From positions 100,543,908 through 100,607,907 of the forward strand of contig OX352763.1 in the NCBI GenBank assembly GCA_947095585.1: 64,000 nucleotides of DNA. The letters run 5' to 3'. Origin of the DNA: Nephrocerus scutellatus (Eukaryota; Arthropoda; Insecta; Diptera; Pipunculidae). Positions 1 to 11,099 of the stretch are shown here, piece after piece; positions within the stretch are counted from its first letter, which is position 1; each line of letters begins with the position of its first letter. The notes under the pieces were generated by a model. The model saw only the letters and a program-made list of their open reading frames with translations, ran no database searches and was not told where the DNA came from. Position numbers and translations under genes: made by a program.

Positions 1-83
1 TCGCGAAGAGGTTGGACACCGTTAAAAATACTTTTGGTGTTACTGGGATTCGAACCACGAACCTCCTACTCAGAAGCCAGTGT
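1..83 (-). mobile_element. tRNA-derived SINE, truncated copy
   Basis: Cut by the window start. It carries the minus-strand B-box-like block GGATTCGAACCACGAACC and the conserved body block around 'acaccgt(t/g)aaaaatacttttggtgttactgg' that recur in fuller copies near 6.5, 11.2, 26.0 and 31.6 kb. The tRNA-like head stops at about position 83, where a Helentron-like repeat begins. Confidence 0.7.
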
Positions 84-247
84 TTTCCATCGGAGATACG
101 CGTTTAAAATGAGGCCCCAAATTTTAATAGAAAGTGTTGTCTCCGGAACTACACATGTGTGCAAAATTTCAATAAAAACGGGATGTGGGTAGTGGGTTAA
201 AAAATTTATCGCAAGATTCCACGACAAACCGACCGGCCGACCGACAG
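84..247 (-). mobile_element. Helentron-like repeat (HINE type), part 1 of split copy
   Basis: Shows the family's internal unit (TACACATGTGTGCAAAATT, then AAAACGGG and a GGGTTAAAAA block) and runs into its (CCGA)n microsatellite. The microsatellite is interrupted by the unrelated block at about 248-1102. The terminal part of the same copy resumes at 1103. Confidence 0.6.
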
Positions 248-1102
248 AAGCTGTCATGAGATTAACGTGGTTACCACGATGATCGTATTACCTCACGGTC
301 ATTTTCGGACACGAATTGTACGACAATTCGAGGACATGGTTAGATGTACCGGTAACTTACTGGTGGGAGCTAAGCCTATCCTACACCCATGTCGACTTTT
401 GGAAAGTAGACAACCGGTTGTATGAGGCGCAACTATTCGCCGAGCAACATTCGGACTTGCAACATCAGAAGGTCCATTTACCATAAATGGTAACACCAGG
501 GACACCGCCGATGTTACCAGCACTGCGATTTACCCTCATATGGGTAGTATACTACAGCCACTACGTAGGTCAAGCCCAGAACGAACTGGGTCCTCAACCA
601 AAAGTTGGGCCAGACTCAGCTAACCTCCAAGGAGATCAACCTCATCTGCTGTGGGTTGACCCCCGTAGTATCAACGTGACCTTGGTGAGATCAGACATCA
701 AGAGACTTAGTTCGTTCAGAGTGAATGCCTTTTTGCGAACGAAAAAACCATCACCGGCAAATCGTCGTCCAGAACCTTGAACCCCATTATTTGTCACTAT
801 AGGATAGCAAGCTATTCTAGGCCACCCAGGATAGAAACTATCCCAGGCTTATCAGGTCAACAGGTTTTTACGACAAGGCCGCTAATCCGAAGAGCTCCAC
901 CGAATAAAAACCTCTTAATATTAGCAGTCCTTTCAGGGTCACTAATTATGAAGACATTGTCCATAAAGAGCATACCCACGGCCCTTATTACTCTCCTATG
1001 GTAATGCGTCACACCATATCCAGTAAATAAATCTACGATGAAATTGGACGCCACCGCGGTTTTACCACACATTCTTTCTCAACCCGACCTGAGACCTGCT
1101 AC
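248..1102. other. unidentified 850-bp segment inside a repeat
   Basis: Lies between two halves of a Helentron-like copy, both broken within the CCGA microsatellite; CCGACCGACAG occurs on both sides. It holds open frames of 70-97 codons on both strands, for example 487-780 plus and 857-1072 minus. None resembles a protein family I recognise. It may be a relic of an inserted element or a recombination product. Confidence 0.3.
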
Positions 1103-1168
1103 GGCGACAGACCGACCGACAGACAGACATGCGATGGGCAAGCGAAGTTAACATAGAGAATTTAAAAA
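1103..1168 (-). mobile_element. Helentron-like repeat, 5' terminus of split copy
   Basis: (CCGA/CAGA)n microsatellite followed by GCGAAGTTAACATAGAGAAT, the terminal signature of the family. Read on the minus strand it begins with the subterminal repeat TAAATTCTCTA. Confidence 0.6.
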
Positions 1169-1185
1169 GCAGCCCATTTGGACAT

Positions 1186-1588
1186 TTTGTGCGTTTGTAC
1201 GTTTGTACGGATGTACGTTTGTTTGTCGTGGCGTATATCTCGGCGTCTACCAGTAAAAATTTAATGGGACTTGTTTTAAAAAAATTGGTTAGCGCTCGGC
1301 TTGCGATAGCGCAATTTTTCCATTCTTCATCCGTATGATTGCGAGCCCGAGTGGCGAAGCTTATATTCAGAGGACATCAAAATTTTTCAGCGAACATGTG
1401 TATATTTTTACATTTGTACGTTTGTACCTTTGTACGTTTGTACGTTAGTGCGTTTGTACGTTTGTACGGATGTACGTTGGTTTGACGTGACGTATATCTC
1501 GGCTTCTACCAGTCAAAATTTGATGGGACTTGTTTTAAAAAAATTGGTTAGCGCTCGGCTTGCGATAGCGCAATTTTTTTATTCTTAG
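1186..1588. repeat. duplicated 140-bp unit
   Basis: About 140 bp at 1186-1325 is repeated at 1449-1588 with a handful of differences. Each copy has GTACGTTTGTACGGATGTAC at the start and GCGCTCGGCTTGCGATAGCG near the end. A diverged piece of the same end (GCGCTCGACTTGCGATGGCG) occurs at about 42178. This may be part of a dispersed repeat; I see no coding potential. Confidence 0.6.
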
Positions 1589-2312
1589 GGGGACTACCCC
1601 TGAGAAAACTGAAAAAAATACTGCAAAGTAAAATGTGTCTATTTCAGAAATTGCTTTTGACTGAATGGCCTCAATTAGTCGACTTCGTATTTCCCGAAAA
1701 GTTTAATTTATAGGCCTTCAAAATAGACATCAACAAGTTCCTGAAGATCCAAATTGATCAATAGAGGATGCAAGAATTTTTGGAAGCAGACTTACATTTT
1801 GTATTTTATGTTATAGTTTCTTGGTCTGGGTATTTTGTAGTTGTCCCTGACCATATTCCACTGATTATAGAATTTGGACTAGCCTCGTTTTAGTTTCGTG
1901 TTCGTTTTTTTCGTATTGCTTTTTCAATGAACCAGGGAGAAAATAAATTGAATCCGGCTACAAAAGTGAGGAATGTTGTATATTGTAATATTGAATATTG
2001 TAAATTACATTCCTTTGATTTTTATTTTTATTTTAATTTTAATAAAAGGTATAGCTACCTTATTGCCGTGGCGTCATTCAGGGAGTTCTTTCTTGGCAAT
2101 AAGTTTATGTGTACAAAAAAACCACACCCTGTATTTAAAACAACTAACCTGATATGAATAGAGTAAAACTAGTTTATTTTTAATTGTTATCGCGGCGAAC
2201 CCAATTTTACTAATCAATCGCACAGCTGCATTACTTCTTCAACTGTTCACTGAGTGTGAAGTAATTTGAGCTTTGTTCTGATTTTTTGCCAAATTTAAAG
2301 ATAACTGTCAAC
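1589..2312. other. AT-rich non-coding DNA upstream of transporter gene
   Basis: No supported gene or repeat. Open frames are short and compositionally AT-driven. The 5' UTR and promoter of the following transporter must lie here or be provided from further upstream, but I cannot point to a convincing TATA or initiator. Confidence 0.4.
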
Positions 2313-4962
2313 ATGCGGGAGGAAAACGAAGGTAACAACAACAATAAAAAGTGGGATTATCTAAAAAATTATATTTTCCAGAAAATAAAAAACTTAAGAC
2401 AGATTGCAGCGAAGAGTCTTCGGAAGAATGTTCAGGAGTAAGATTAATTTTTATCTCTTCTTTGCTTCAAATGTTCAATCAAATTTTTTCTAGAAACTGC
2501 GATTCCCCCGTGCGGTTCCTTTCATAGTCGGCAATGAAATGGGCGAACGTTTCAATTTGTATGGTGTCAGAGGTGAGTCCGTGAGATCAGCCAATTGAAA
2601 AACTAAAGAGAAAATATGCGCATTCTATTCTTTCCCGGCTAGGCATTTTGTTGCTGTACCTAAGTCGCCATCTGATGTACGGCAATGAGACCTCTACGAT
2701 CATCTACCACCTTTTCATTACGTTTAGTTATTTGTTGTGCCCTATCGGCGCCATTTTGGCCGACAGTTTGATAGGCAAATACAAAACGATCGTCTATATG
2801 TCATGTGTGTATTGTTTTGGTTCCGTTATGCTGACCATTGGAGCGATACCAATGTTTAATGTGGCTTCTTCTATAATAACATTGATTGGACTCTCGCTAA
2901 TTACTATTGGTGCAAGCGGCCGGAAGCCATGCATTAATGCCTTAGGTGGTGACCAATTTAAGTTGCCACAGCAGGCTAAGCAAATGGCGACATTCTTTTC
3001 GCTGATTTATTTTATGGCCAATAGTGGTTCGCTTATTTCGACATTTCTAACACCGATCTTACGTGAGGATGTTGCTTGTTTTGGGCAAAACAGTTGCTAT
3101 TCATTGGCATTTGGAGTGCCCACTTTGGTTCTAGTGATAAGTACTGGTGAGTAGTAGTTAATGCGATCTTGTCAGTCAGTCTGTTCCTAAATTACAGTTC
3201 CTATTGAATTCCAGTGGTTTTTGTGAGCGGACGCAATTCATACAAGATGAAACCCCCAGGTGGTAACATGATTGTGCTGGTATGCAAAACTATTGGGGTG
3301 AGTAGAAGGAACTTTTTAGTTTATTGTATTAAGGAAAGGACGAGGAAGTTCCGACATATAATGGTGAAGAACCTCATACAAATCATCATTTTTACTGCTT
3401 TTTGGGAAATGTTAAAAATACCGTTACTCTATAGTCTAAAGGTTAAAAAAGAATTATTTTCATTTCATTCATCAGAACTCCATCTCAACATGGTATTCGG
3501 AAAGGTTAATCAATCCGCGCGATCATTGGCTCGACTATGCCAATAAAAATTACAGCAGACAGCTAGTATCTGATGTCAAGAGTTTATTAGGCGTATTATT
3601 GGTTTATGTACCGATGACGATTTTCGGAGCACTCCTCGATCAACAAGGTTCAACTTGGACATTACAGGCCACTCGCATGGATGCCAATATAGGATATTTT
3701 AATATCAAACCAGAACAAATGCAAATCATTCCCGCAATTCTAATATTGATTTTGATTCCATTATGTGAATTGTGGTTTTATCCCTTTCTTAATAAAATTG
3801 GAATTCGAACCGCCTTGCAAAAAATGGCATTCGGAGGTGTGCTGGGAATGGTGGCTTTCATGATATCAGCATTGGTCGAGTTCCGATTGGAGGTAAAATC
3901 ACTGCATAGGTTGTTTATCCAAAAAATTAAAGTTTTTTTCACTATTGCAGAAAACGTACCCGGTCCTTCCAACGGTCGGACATGTACAGCTTCGAATATT
4001 CAACGGAGAGCCGCAATGTGATTATAAATTTTCCACGAATATACCCGATCATGGAGAATTTATTGTCACGGGACTCTCATCATTCGAGCAGAAGTTCGTT
4101 CCTGTGCCCACAGGAGTATTCAGCTTGGAATTTTCCATCGATTCTAGTAATGCAAGTATGTTTCTTTATATTCTTATCTTAATGTCGAGATTGGGAGATT
4201 GTTTTCTTTACACAAACAACAGATTGTCCTGTTTTCCAAGCAGGGCGCTTTACGATAACAGAGAATCGGGCCTATAGCATTTTCATGCGATCGGCCAACT
4301 CTACACATCCCTTGCTGTGGTACGAAGACCACGTTGATAAACCTGACTGTGGAAATCCTCTCATCAGAACGTTGGCAAATCTTCCGAATACAAAAGAGAT
4401 CGTGTGGAAAGATGTTACGAAGGATAAAGTAGAACGCAAAGAAACTGCTTCAAATCACAAAATCCAGGAGAAGCGTCCCGTCGAGTACAAAGTATTTGTT
4501 GACAACAAAGAAGTCATCCAAATCAGTCTCCGACAGGGTGGCGTCTACACATTACTAATTGGCGTACGTGATGACATTACAACTGCGGAAATTTTGGAAA
4601 TTGTTGCACCGAACTCGGTCAACATTTTATGGCTAATACCACAATATGTATTAATAACCATGGGCGAGATCATGATTTTGGCCTTAGGACTTGAATTCTC
4701 ATATTCGCAGGCGCCAGATTCTATGCAGACTGTGCTGCAAGCTTGCTATCAGCTTACAGGTGCTTTTAGCAATCTTTTGGTTATCATAGTGGCCGAGCTT
4801 AAAATTTCGTCGCAAGTCAACGAATTCCTTCTATTTGCAGGTCTAATGTTTATCGGTATTCTTCAGTTTTTATACCTGGCACGAAATTACAAAACAATTA
4901 ATGCTAAGGAGACTTTAGATGATTGTGACAAAATCGAAATGGAAAAGATTAAAATGTCTTGA
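2313..4962 (+). CDS. SLC15/PTR2 (POT) family oligopeptide transporter, 8 exons
   Basis: Proton-coupled uptake of di- and tripeptides at the plasma membrane (family knowledge). Proposed exons: 2313-2331, 2382-2437, 2494-2572, 2643-3146, 3215-3297, 3476-3892, 3951-4155, 4223-4962. All have GT-AG borders and join in frame to about 700 aa, the usual length for insect POT transporters. The POT signature ExxER is present as EMGERF at residues 40-45 in exon 3. The second signature is FFSLIYFMANSGSL near 169-182 in exon 4, and exon 8 has LEFSYSQAP near 611-619. Several hydrophobic helices flank a large loop (about 345-580), which matches the extracellular domain of animal members. Exons 1-2 encode a short acidic N-terminus and are the least certain part; the chosen ATG is the first that splices in frame to the conserved FPRAVPF block. 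It resembles the Drosophila yin/CG2930 group, but I cannot assign orthology. Confidence 0.88.
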
Positions 4963-4975
4963 TAATAAGAGACAG

Positions 4976-5026
4976 AATAAAGATATTTTAGTTATTTTGT
5001 GCAGGAAAACGGAATAAAAGAATAAA
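4976..5026 (+). terminator. polyadenylation signals of transporter gene
   Basis: AATAAA at 4976-4981, 5013-5018 and 5021-5026, directly after the transporter stop. The block AATAAAGATATTTT occurs twice (about 4976 and 5021), so the 3' end looks like a local duplication with alternative poly(A) sites. Confidence 0.65.
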
Positions 5027-5294
5027 GATATTTTTATTATTTTGTGGAATGATCATCAAACACATTGTGACATGTGCGAATGTCTTTAAAACGAAATGTT
5101 CCTTATAATTAAGGATCACGGTTGCTTATTCATAGTGTCGGCTGAGCAGCTTATTCATACACTGATATAAAAATTAGTTATTAATGCTCAAAAGTTTTCG
5201 TCGTCATTGATTTACTGAGTTAATAACAAGATGGTCTCTTCGAGTACTGATTGGGTGGTTCAAAGTCAGAATTAAAGGAAAACACAAAAAATCT

Positions 5295-5432
5295 TTTTCA
5301 CGAATGTCTGAAAAACTTCCGAGAGTAATAACTGTCATGTGAAAGCTTATCAATTCGCCTTCAGGAATGGCTTTAAATTGCAGGTCATTTCCATTTGTGT
5401 GCAAAAATATAATACGCACAACACATGGGTGT
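5295..5432 (+). mobile_element. old SINE remnant (body and tail)
   Basis: Aligns by eye to the body of the SINE at 31518-31812: CTTCCGAGAGTAATAAC, then CAATTCGCC, then CATTTCCATTTGTGTGCAAA. The tRNA-like head and the extreme tail are missing, and divergence is high. Confidence 0.6.
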
Positions 5433-5933
5433 AAGTTAACTTTAAGAGACTTATGATGGTATGTCGCAAAAATGCTTTACTTTCTTAATATTCTACTGAC
5501 CTTTTAGCAAGACTAGAATAATCATTTGCATACTCAAAGATATATTGATTGCTGATTTTGATGTTTCAAGACACATGAAGTTCCTTATCCATGTAGTTTT
5601 AGTTCCAAGATAAAGAACAAGAACAGGGATACAATTCCCAAGACGAGGGTACTTTTTATAACTGGAAACTACTTTGTCACAACCTCCAGATTTTTAGGAA
5701 ATTTAACAATTAGGTCCTACCATTCCGAACAACGAGTTAAAGCCGTTTGTAAATATGACTCGACTTTCCAAAATTAGATCAATTACGCTCATTACTTTGG
5801 TGCCCGTTTTTGGCCCTGGTTTCCACTTGATTCAACCTAGGGTTAGGTCAAGGTGGCTGTCAGTGAAACCGACAAACTTAGACTAGTAATGGTCCATTGT
5901 GATAACACACGGATCAGGAAAAATTCCCACCAC
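5433..5933. other. non-coding, no feature seen
   Basis: AT-rich sequence between a SINE remnant and a LINE remnant. No open frame, tRNA or repeat family could be supported. Confidence 0.4.
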
Positions 5934-7700
5934 CTACTCGATGAAGAAAATAAAGCTTCGTATGAAGCGTAGGAGAATACTAATGCAAATGTTGATGAGA
6001 TCATAAGTGTCATTGTAAAAGAAAGTTCTCATATGGAGTCTACGTTTTTGGGAGAGGGCTGGACAAGTACAGAGAAGACGGACGATCATCCATGCAGCTT
6101 CTGCAGAAGTCATACGAGAAGACTCCAAATCTTGCTGCATGCCTGCCTATGAGACAGTGTCCAGTGATGACAGCTACAATAGCATCAATGTGCGATCTTT
6201 TTTGAGAGATCAAACACTTGGAGCATTATGGATTCAGCCGGGGTCAGATATGTTTTGTCGCTATGGTAGTTGTACCGTTTGACCACCTACATTTAGTTTT
6301 AACATTAGCATCCGCTTTAACAAGAGTTTACATGTAGCGATTGGTATGTCTTATGGAACCATATTCAGGTAAGAATGGTGGTGTAGTTCCTTGCTTGGCA
6401 AGTTCGTCAGCAATATAATAATAATACTCGGCGCGACAGACCATTGCGGTTCAAGGGCTAGCTTCTCGCGACCATTTGTGTTGCACATTTATATTTTTGG
6501 ACACAAATGGAAGGCACCTAAAATTTAAGGCCGGCTCCGAACGGCGAATTGAGAAGCTTTCGCTCGGAACGTTTGTCAACCATTCGCGAGAGGTGGGACA
6601 CCGTGAAAAATACATTTGGTGTTACTAGGGATTCGAACCACGAACCTCCTGCTCAGTAGCCACGCGCATTTCCACTGAACCACGGCGCCCATATAGTTAC
6701 CCGGAATGTCTCTGTTCCCCGACACCCAACACAGGTGTATATTGAACTGCTCTGCCATCTACACGAGAGATGATGGGCAGTTAAGGGCTAGAATTGAATT
6801 TATAGAGACTGATTCCAGGGATTTCAGTGCAGCTTGGCTATCAGAGAATATACGGATATCCTTAGCGGATATTACGTTTTTCTTCATCGCCATAATTTCA
6901 GCCTGGAAAACACTACAGTGATTAGGAATTCGGAAAGAGAGGCTAAGATTTAGTTTTTTTGAGAAAACACCTCTGGTGACTCCGTCATCGGTTTTTGACC
7001 CGTCTGTGTAAAAATCAATGAATTGCAGGTAAGCAGTTTCTTCCCAGAATGAACTGGAGGGGAAAATTACCTTGAAGTTTTTCTTGAAATGGTGTAGTCT
7101 GTGTTGTCTGTAATCCTGACTAAATTTAGGATAGAGGAGTGACCGATTTCATTTCTAGTCCACTGGGAGATAGCATTAAGGCGAATAGCCAAACTAACAG
7201 CTACTTGCCAGCTGTAAATGTCGAGTGGTGTAAGGTCGAACAGAATGTCCAATGCGGCGGAGGGTGTTGTAGGAAGTGCTCCGCTCATACATAGACCAGG
7301 TGATCTCTGGCCTTTTCTTAATTTGTCAGGAGGAGGTAATCCTCCTAAAATATATAACCTTGACGGCAGAGATAACGTTTAGATGAGGGAATCAGTGATG
7401 TCAGCAGAAAGATAGCCAGTGGCGAAGTCAGATACTTCGACTATGTTTAGTGTGAACATCTAGCTTTTGAGCACCGAACTTAAGAGATAATAAAAACCTT
7501 CCAGGTGGACGATGTACTCGTCGACGTTGGACACATGAACTTGGTGAAAAGGGAACCACGCTTGACTAGCGTACTTAAGAACGGAGCATACAAAAGTGAT
7601 GTAGATGGATCTGGGTCACATACGGGTTGGTAAATTCTTTGGACCACCGTTTGACAAAACCAAAGTAATGTCGGAGACGGGTCTAGTTGCACTTGCGTAA
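5934..7700 (-). pseudogene. degenerate LINE 3' half with RNase H domain
   Basis: Read on the minus strand, high to low coordinates, the remnants follow the order of an RNase H-bearing non-LTR retrotransposon (LOA/R1/I group). First comes an RT-thumb block (about 7690-7480), then GALPTTPSAALDILFDLTPL near 7280-7210. The RNase H starts with FYTDGSK near 7010 and FSDSQAALKSL near 6860-6830, and DELAKQGT lies near 6400-6380. A final block has TGHCLIGRHAARFG with a Cys-rich finger (CRSC, then CPALSQKRR) near 6170-6040. Several frameshifts and stops make it inactive. A SINE at 6413-6690 is inserted in it. The RT core and 5' part are absent. Confidence 0.8.
6413..6690 (-). mobile_element. tRNA-derived SINE nested in LINE
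   Basis: Near full-length copy. On the minus strand it begins GGGCGCCGTGGTTCAGTGGA (A-box region), has the B box GGTTCGAATCC, the conserved body and a tail ending GCCGAGTATTATTATTATA. It is inserted between the RNase H and the C-terminal block of the LINE remnant, so it is younger than that LINE. Confidence 0.85.
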
Positions 7701-8036
7701 TAAGGTAATATCACGTGATATTGAGCACTGATAAAAAGTTTTTTAGGACTTGTTTAAGGAGACAGAAATCTTGTGGAGAAGAAATGGGTTTGAAAGATTT
7801 GGTATCGTCAGCGTTGGGAGAGAGAGCGTGGAGTGTTTGATGAGCCTATCAAGATAATTTATAGTTATGATTATAAGCAGGGGGTCTAAATAGCTGTCAT
7901 GTGGTATGACAAAGGTTTCCAAAAACGATAGGACGGACCTGAAGCGAACGTTATAAAGATGGTTTTTCAGATAAAAAGATATTCATGTTACAAATATGGG
8001 TTCAGTGCTGAGGGCAGCGATTTTAAAAAGGATTAA
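7701..8036. other. non-coding, possible further LINE remnant
   Basis: Continues upstream (minus strand) of the LINE remnant. Short open stretches are present, but I cannot match them to a domain. Confidence 0.3.
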
Positions 8037-8040
8037 TTGA

Positions 8041-8736
8041 TTAGATATCTTTCTATCTTTCTATCTTTCTATCTTTCTATCTTTCTATCTTTCTATCTTT
8101 CTATCTTTCTATCTTTCTATCTTTCTATCTTTCTATCTTTCTATCTTTCTATCTTTCTATCTTTCTATCTTTCTATCTTTCTATCTTTCTATCTTTCTAT
8201 CTTTCTATCTTTCTATCTTTCTATCTTTCTATCTTTCTATCTTTCTATCTTTCTATCTTTCTATCTTTCTATCTTTCTATCTTTCTATCTTTCTATCTTT
8301 CTATCTTTCTATCTTTCTATCTTTCTATCTTTCTATCTTTCTATCTTTCTATCTTTCTATCTTTCTATCTTTCTATCATTCTATCTTTCTATCTTTCTAT
8401 CTTTTTATCTTTCTATCTTTCTATCTTTCTATCTTTCTATCTTTCTATCTTTCTATCTTTCTATCTTTCTAGCTTTCTATCTTTCTATCTTTCTATCTTT
8501 CTATCTTTCTATCTTTCTATCTTTCTATCTTTCTATCTTTCTATCTTTCTATCTTTCTATCTTTCTATCTATCTGTCTTTCTGCCTTTCTATCTATCTGT
8601 ATTTCTGTCTTTCTGTCTTTCTGTCTTTCTGTCTTTCTATCTTTCTGTCTTTCTGTCTTTCTGTCTTTCTGTCTTTCTGTCTTTCTGTCTTTCTGTCTTT
8701 CTGTCTTTCTGTCTTTCTGTCTTTCTGTCTTTCTGT
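8041..8736 (+). repeat. 8-bp microsatellite (CTTTCTAT)n then (CTTTCTGT)n
   Basis: About 525 bp of nearly perfect CTTTCTAT repeats (to about 8570), then about 165 bp of CTTTCTGT repeats. Because 8 is not a multiple of 3 the array stays open for hundreds of bases, so the long reading frame across it is an artefact. Confidence 0.98.
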
Positions 8737-8888
8737 CTTTATATTTTTTATTTGGAGCTTGAGCAGGAATAGTTGGAACATCATTAATAGTAATACCAAT
8801 TATAATTGGTGGATTTGGAAATTGATTAGTTCCATTAATATTAGGGGCGCCAGATATAGCATTTCCACGAATAAATAATATAAGTTTC
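8737..8888 (+). pseudogene. COI: mitochondrial COI fragment (numt) with internal deletion
   Basis: Read with the invertebrate mitochondrial code, about 8737-8785 gives a block ending FGAWAGMVGTSL. About 8786-8886 gives a block containing MPIMIGGFGNWLVP and ending FPRMNNMS. Both belong to the 5' (barcode) half of cytochrome c oxidase I. About 35 codons that normally lie between them are missing at about 8786. In the nuclear code TGA codons interrupt it, so it is a nuclear mitochondrial pseudogene. Both ends abut CTTTCTGT microsatellite. Confidence 0.92.
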
Positions 8889-9000
8889 TTTTTGTCTTTC
8901 TGTCTTTCTGTCTTTCTGTTTTTCTGTCTTTCTGTCTTTCTGTCTTTCTGTCTTTCTGTCTTTCTGTCCTTCTGTCTCTCTGTATTTCTGTCTTTCTGTC
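8889..9000 (+). repeat. (CTTTCTGT)n microsatellite, downstream block
   Basis: The same 8-bp unit as the upstream array, about 110 bp with a few variants. It resumes immediately after the COI fragment. Confidence 0.95.
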
Positions 9001-9054
9001 AGCTTTTTTTTATTCTGATGCTGTGAGTTGACGGTCTCGTGCAATTTTGAGGAA

Positions 9055-9890
9055 GACTTTTCGGGGGCGGGTCTTGAGGGGTGTTCTTATGGGGCCTTGA
9101 TGGGAGTGTTGTGGGTTTGGGGGTCTTGAGGTGATCTTGAGGGGATTTTTATAATGTTTTAAGAGAGTCTTATAGGTCATTATGTCACGCTATTTTCTTT
9201 CTAATGCTGTGAGTCTTCAGGTGGTATTTAGGTGGTCTTGAGGCGATCTTAAGGTGGTTTTAACAGGGTCTTATATGTCATTCACGCTTGTCACGCTTTT
9301 ACCATTGTAATGCTGTAAGTTGACGGTCTTGTACCCGTTTTTGAGGGGATCCTGACGGAAGTGTTGACGGACGTCTTGACGGGGGTCTCGAGACGGTTTT
9401 AAGAGAATGTTTATTGGGGTCTTGAAAGGTTCTTTAGTGGAGTTTTGAGGTGGCCTTGAGGGGGGTTTGAGAGCGCCTTGGGAGGGTCTCACGTGGTCTT
9501 GAGGGGATTTGGGGATTTTGAGGGTTCTTTGAGAGAGCCCAGAGTGGGATATTGCTGAGTTCTTGAGGGGCTCTTGAATGGGTTTTAAGCGATTCTTGAG
9601 GGGTCTTTAGGTGGTCATGAGTGGGGCTTAAGGTGGTTTTGAGAGGGTTTTCAGTAGACTCAGGGCTCTGTTAAGAGGGTTTTAAGAAATTCTTAAGGGG
9701 GTTTATGAGGGTGTCTCGAGATGGTTTTGAGAGGATCTTTAGTAGGGTCTTGGACAATAATGGGGAGATTTTGAGCGAAATCTTAAAGGGGTGTAGAGTG
9801 GGTCTTGAGGGGGTTTGAAGGGGTTCTTTAGGAGGCTTTTGACGAATTTTGCGAGTGTCTCTTAACCTGCTTTCAAGCCTCAAAGCAAGG
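9055..9890 (-). repeat. G-rich degenerate minisatellite
   Basis: About 830 bp built from variants of TCTTGAGGGGTTTT and GGTCTTGAGG, with irregular unit lengths. The complementary form (AAAGACCCCCAAAAGACC) appears at 16968-17290. Open frames inside it encode Pro/Lys/Ser-rich repeats and are not genes. Confidence 0.75.
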
Positions 9891-11087
9891 TGCTTTGAAT
9901 TTTTGTGCTTTTTTTTTTTGAGTCTTAAATATTCCAGATTTCCATTATAAATATTGCAGCAATTTTCATTTATTTTATAACAGTTCTAGTTGCTCCAGAT
10001 CTACCACCTTCAATTTTCGGCGCCCACAAATAAAAATAACTTTTTGATTATTAAATTAAATCGAATAAATTAAAGTTTCTTTATTTTTCAATTAAAAGAA
10101 AACCTGCTGACCTGACTGAAGGACATTTTTAATGCGATTTCATTCATGCCTATAACTTGCTTTGCGCGATGTTCCATCATAGGGAACAAACCACCAATAA
10201 GGCAAGTTGCTAACCTCTTTGATCCATTTGTCCGAGCGTCTTTCATATTCGGTTATAATTATAAAAAAATTGTGCTGTTTCATCATTATATTTGCTCCTT
10301 CTTCTGCTTCTGATGTGCCACTTGCCGCACTTTATCGTCTTTTTATGCAGCAAATTTCATAAATTTCTCAAGATGCAATCAAAACTCTCGAAAGCAAGAA
10401 GGAAAAAATGAAATAAAAAGCAATAAGGCGACCGATATTTTCCTGGGTTTGAGTGATTGTCCATGAACAGACGCAAAGTATAAAAAGAATCGTTCCTGAA
10501 GTGCGTCAGTACTTGACAAAAGTTTCAGAGTTTATTTTCTTTGTTTTTGTTTACGTTCGAGACAAAACCGAGAACCACCTTGACTCAATGAACTTTTATA
10601 GAGCATTGATTGGATCTATATTTTAAAAGGAAATGAAAAATATAAATATACACATATGTATACATGACATGGCCTTTATTCGTTACCACACCGTTCACGC
10701 AATCGGATACAAACTCTTATACTATTGTGAGAGGATTCTCCTCATATGCTCAAGGAATGACCCTATTTTTCCCCCAAAAAATCACGTTCTTATTAATTGT
10801 TCAGAATTTCTAAATATTAGCGTTGTGGGATTTTGCAAATCGGTTTGTTATTTAACAAAATAAGAACTGTCATATTTTGGAAATATCACTAAGCATGGAA
10901 ATGTTTCAGAAGCGGTAGATCCTGAAGCTAGACAAAGGTAGCGTCGACATATCGTTTCCAGCCATCCAGTCTTATAATCGCTGTCGTAATACCTATTGAT
11001 TTTTTGGCAAAGTTGCAAGTTTTAATGAACGTTCCCACACCATTGAGTAAGTAAGTATTGAAAATAAAGGGCCAAGCATTTTTTCAT
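9891..11087. other. non-coding, no feature seen
   Basis: AT-rich single-copy-looking sequence. Open frames (for example 10633-10863) have no recognisable domain or good codon pattern. Confidence 0.4.
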
Positions 11088-11099
11088 AGTAATATAATA

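Noticed and set aside
8037..8762. 241-codon open frame of YLSIFLSF repeats
   Set aside because: It is simply the 8-bp microsatellite read through; it has no gene signals and ends in the COI fragment.
8593..9044. Arg/Lys/Asp/Thr-rich minus-strand frames
   Set aside because: Reverse reading of the CTTTCTGT array.
9271..9883. Pro/Ser/Lys-rich minus-strand frames
   Set aside because: By-products of the G-rich minisatellite.
9930..10020. Second mitochondrial fragment after the COI piece
   Set aside because: AT-rich and superficially mtDNA-like, but no mitochondrial gene frame could be matched.
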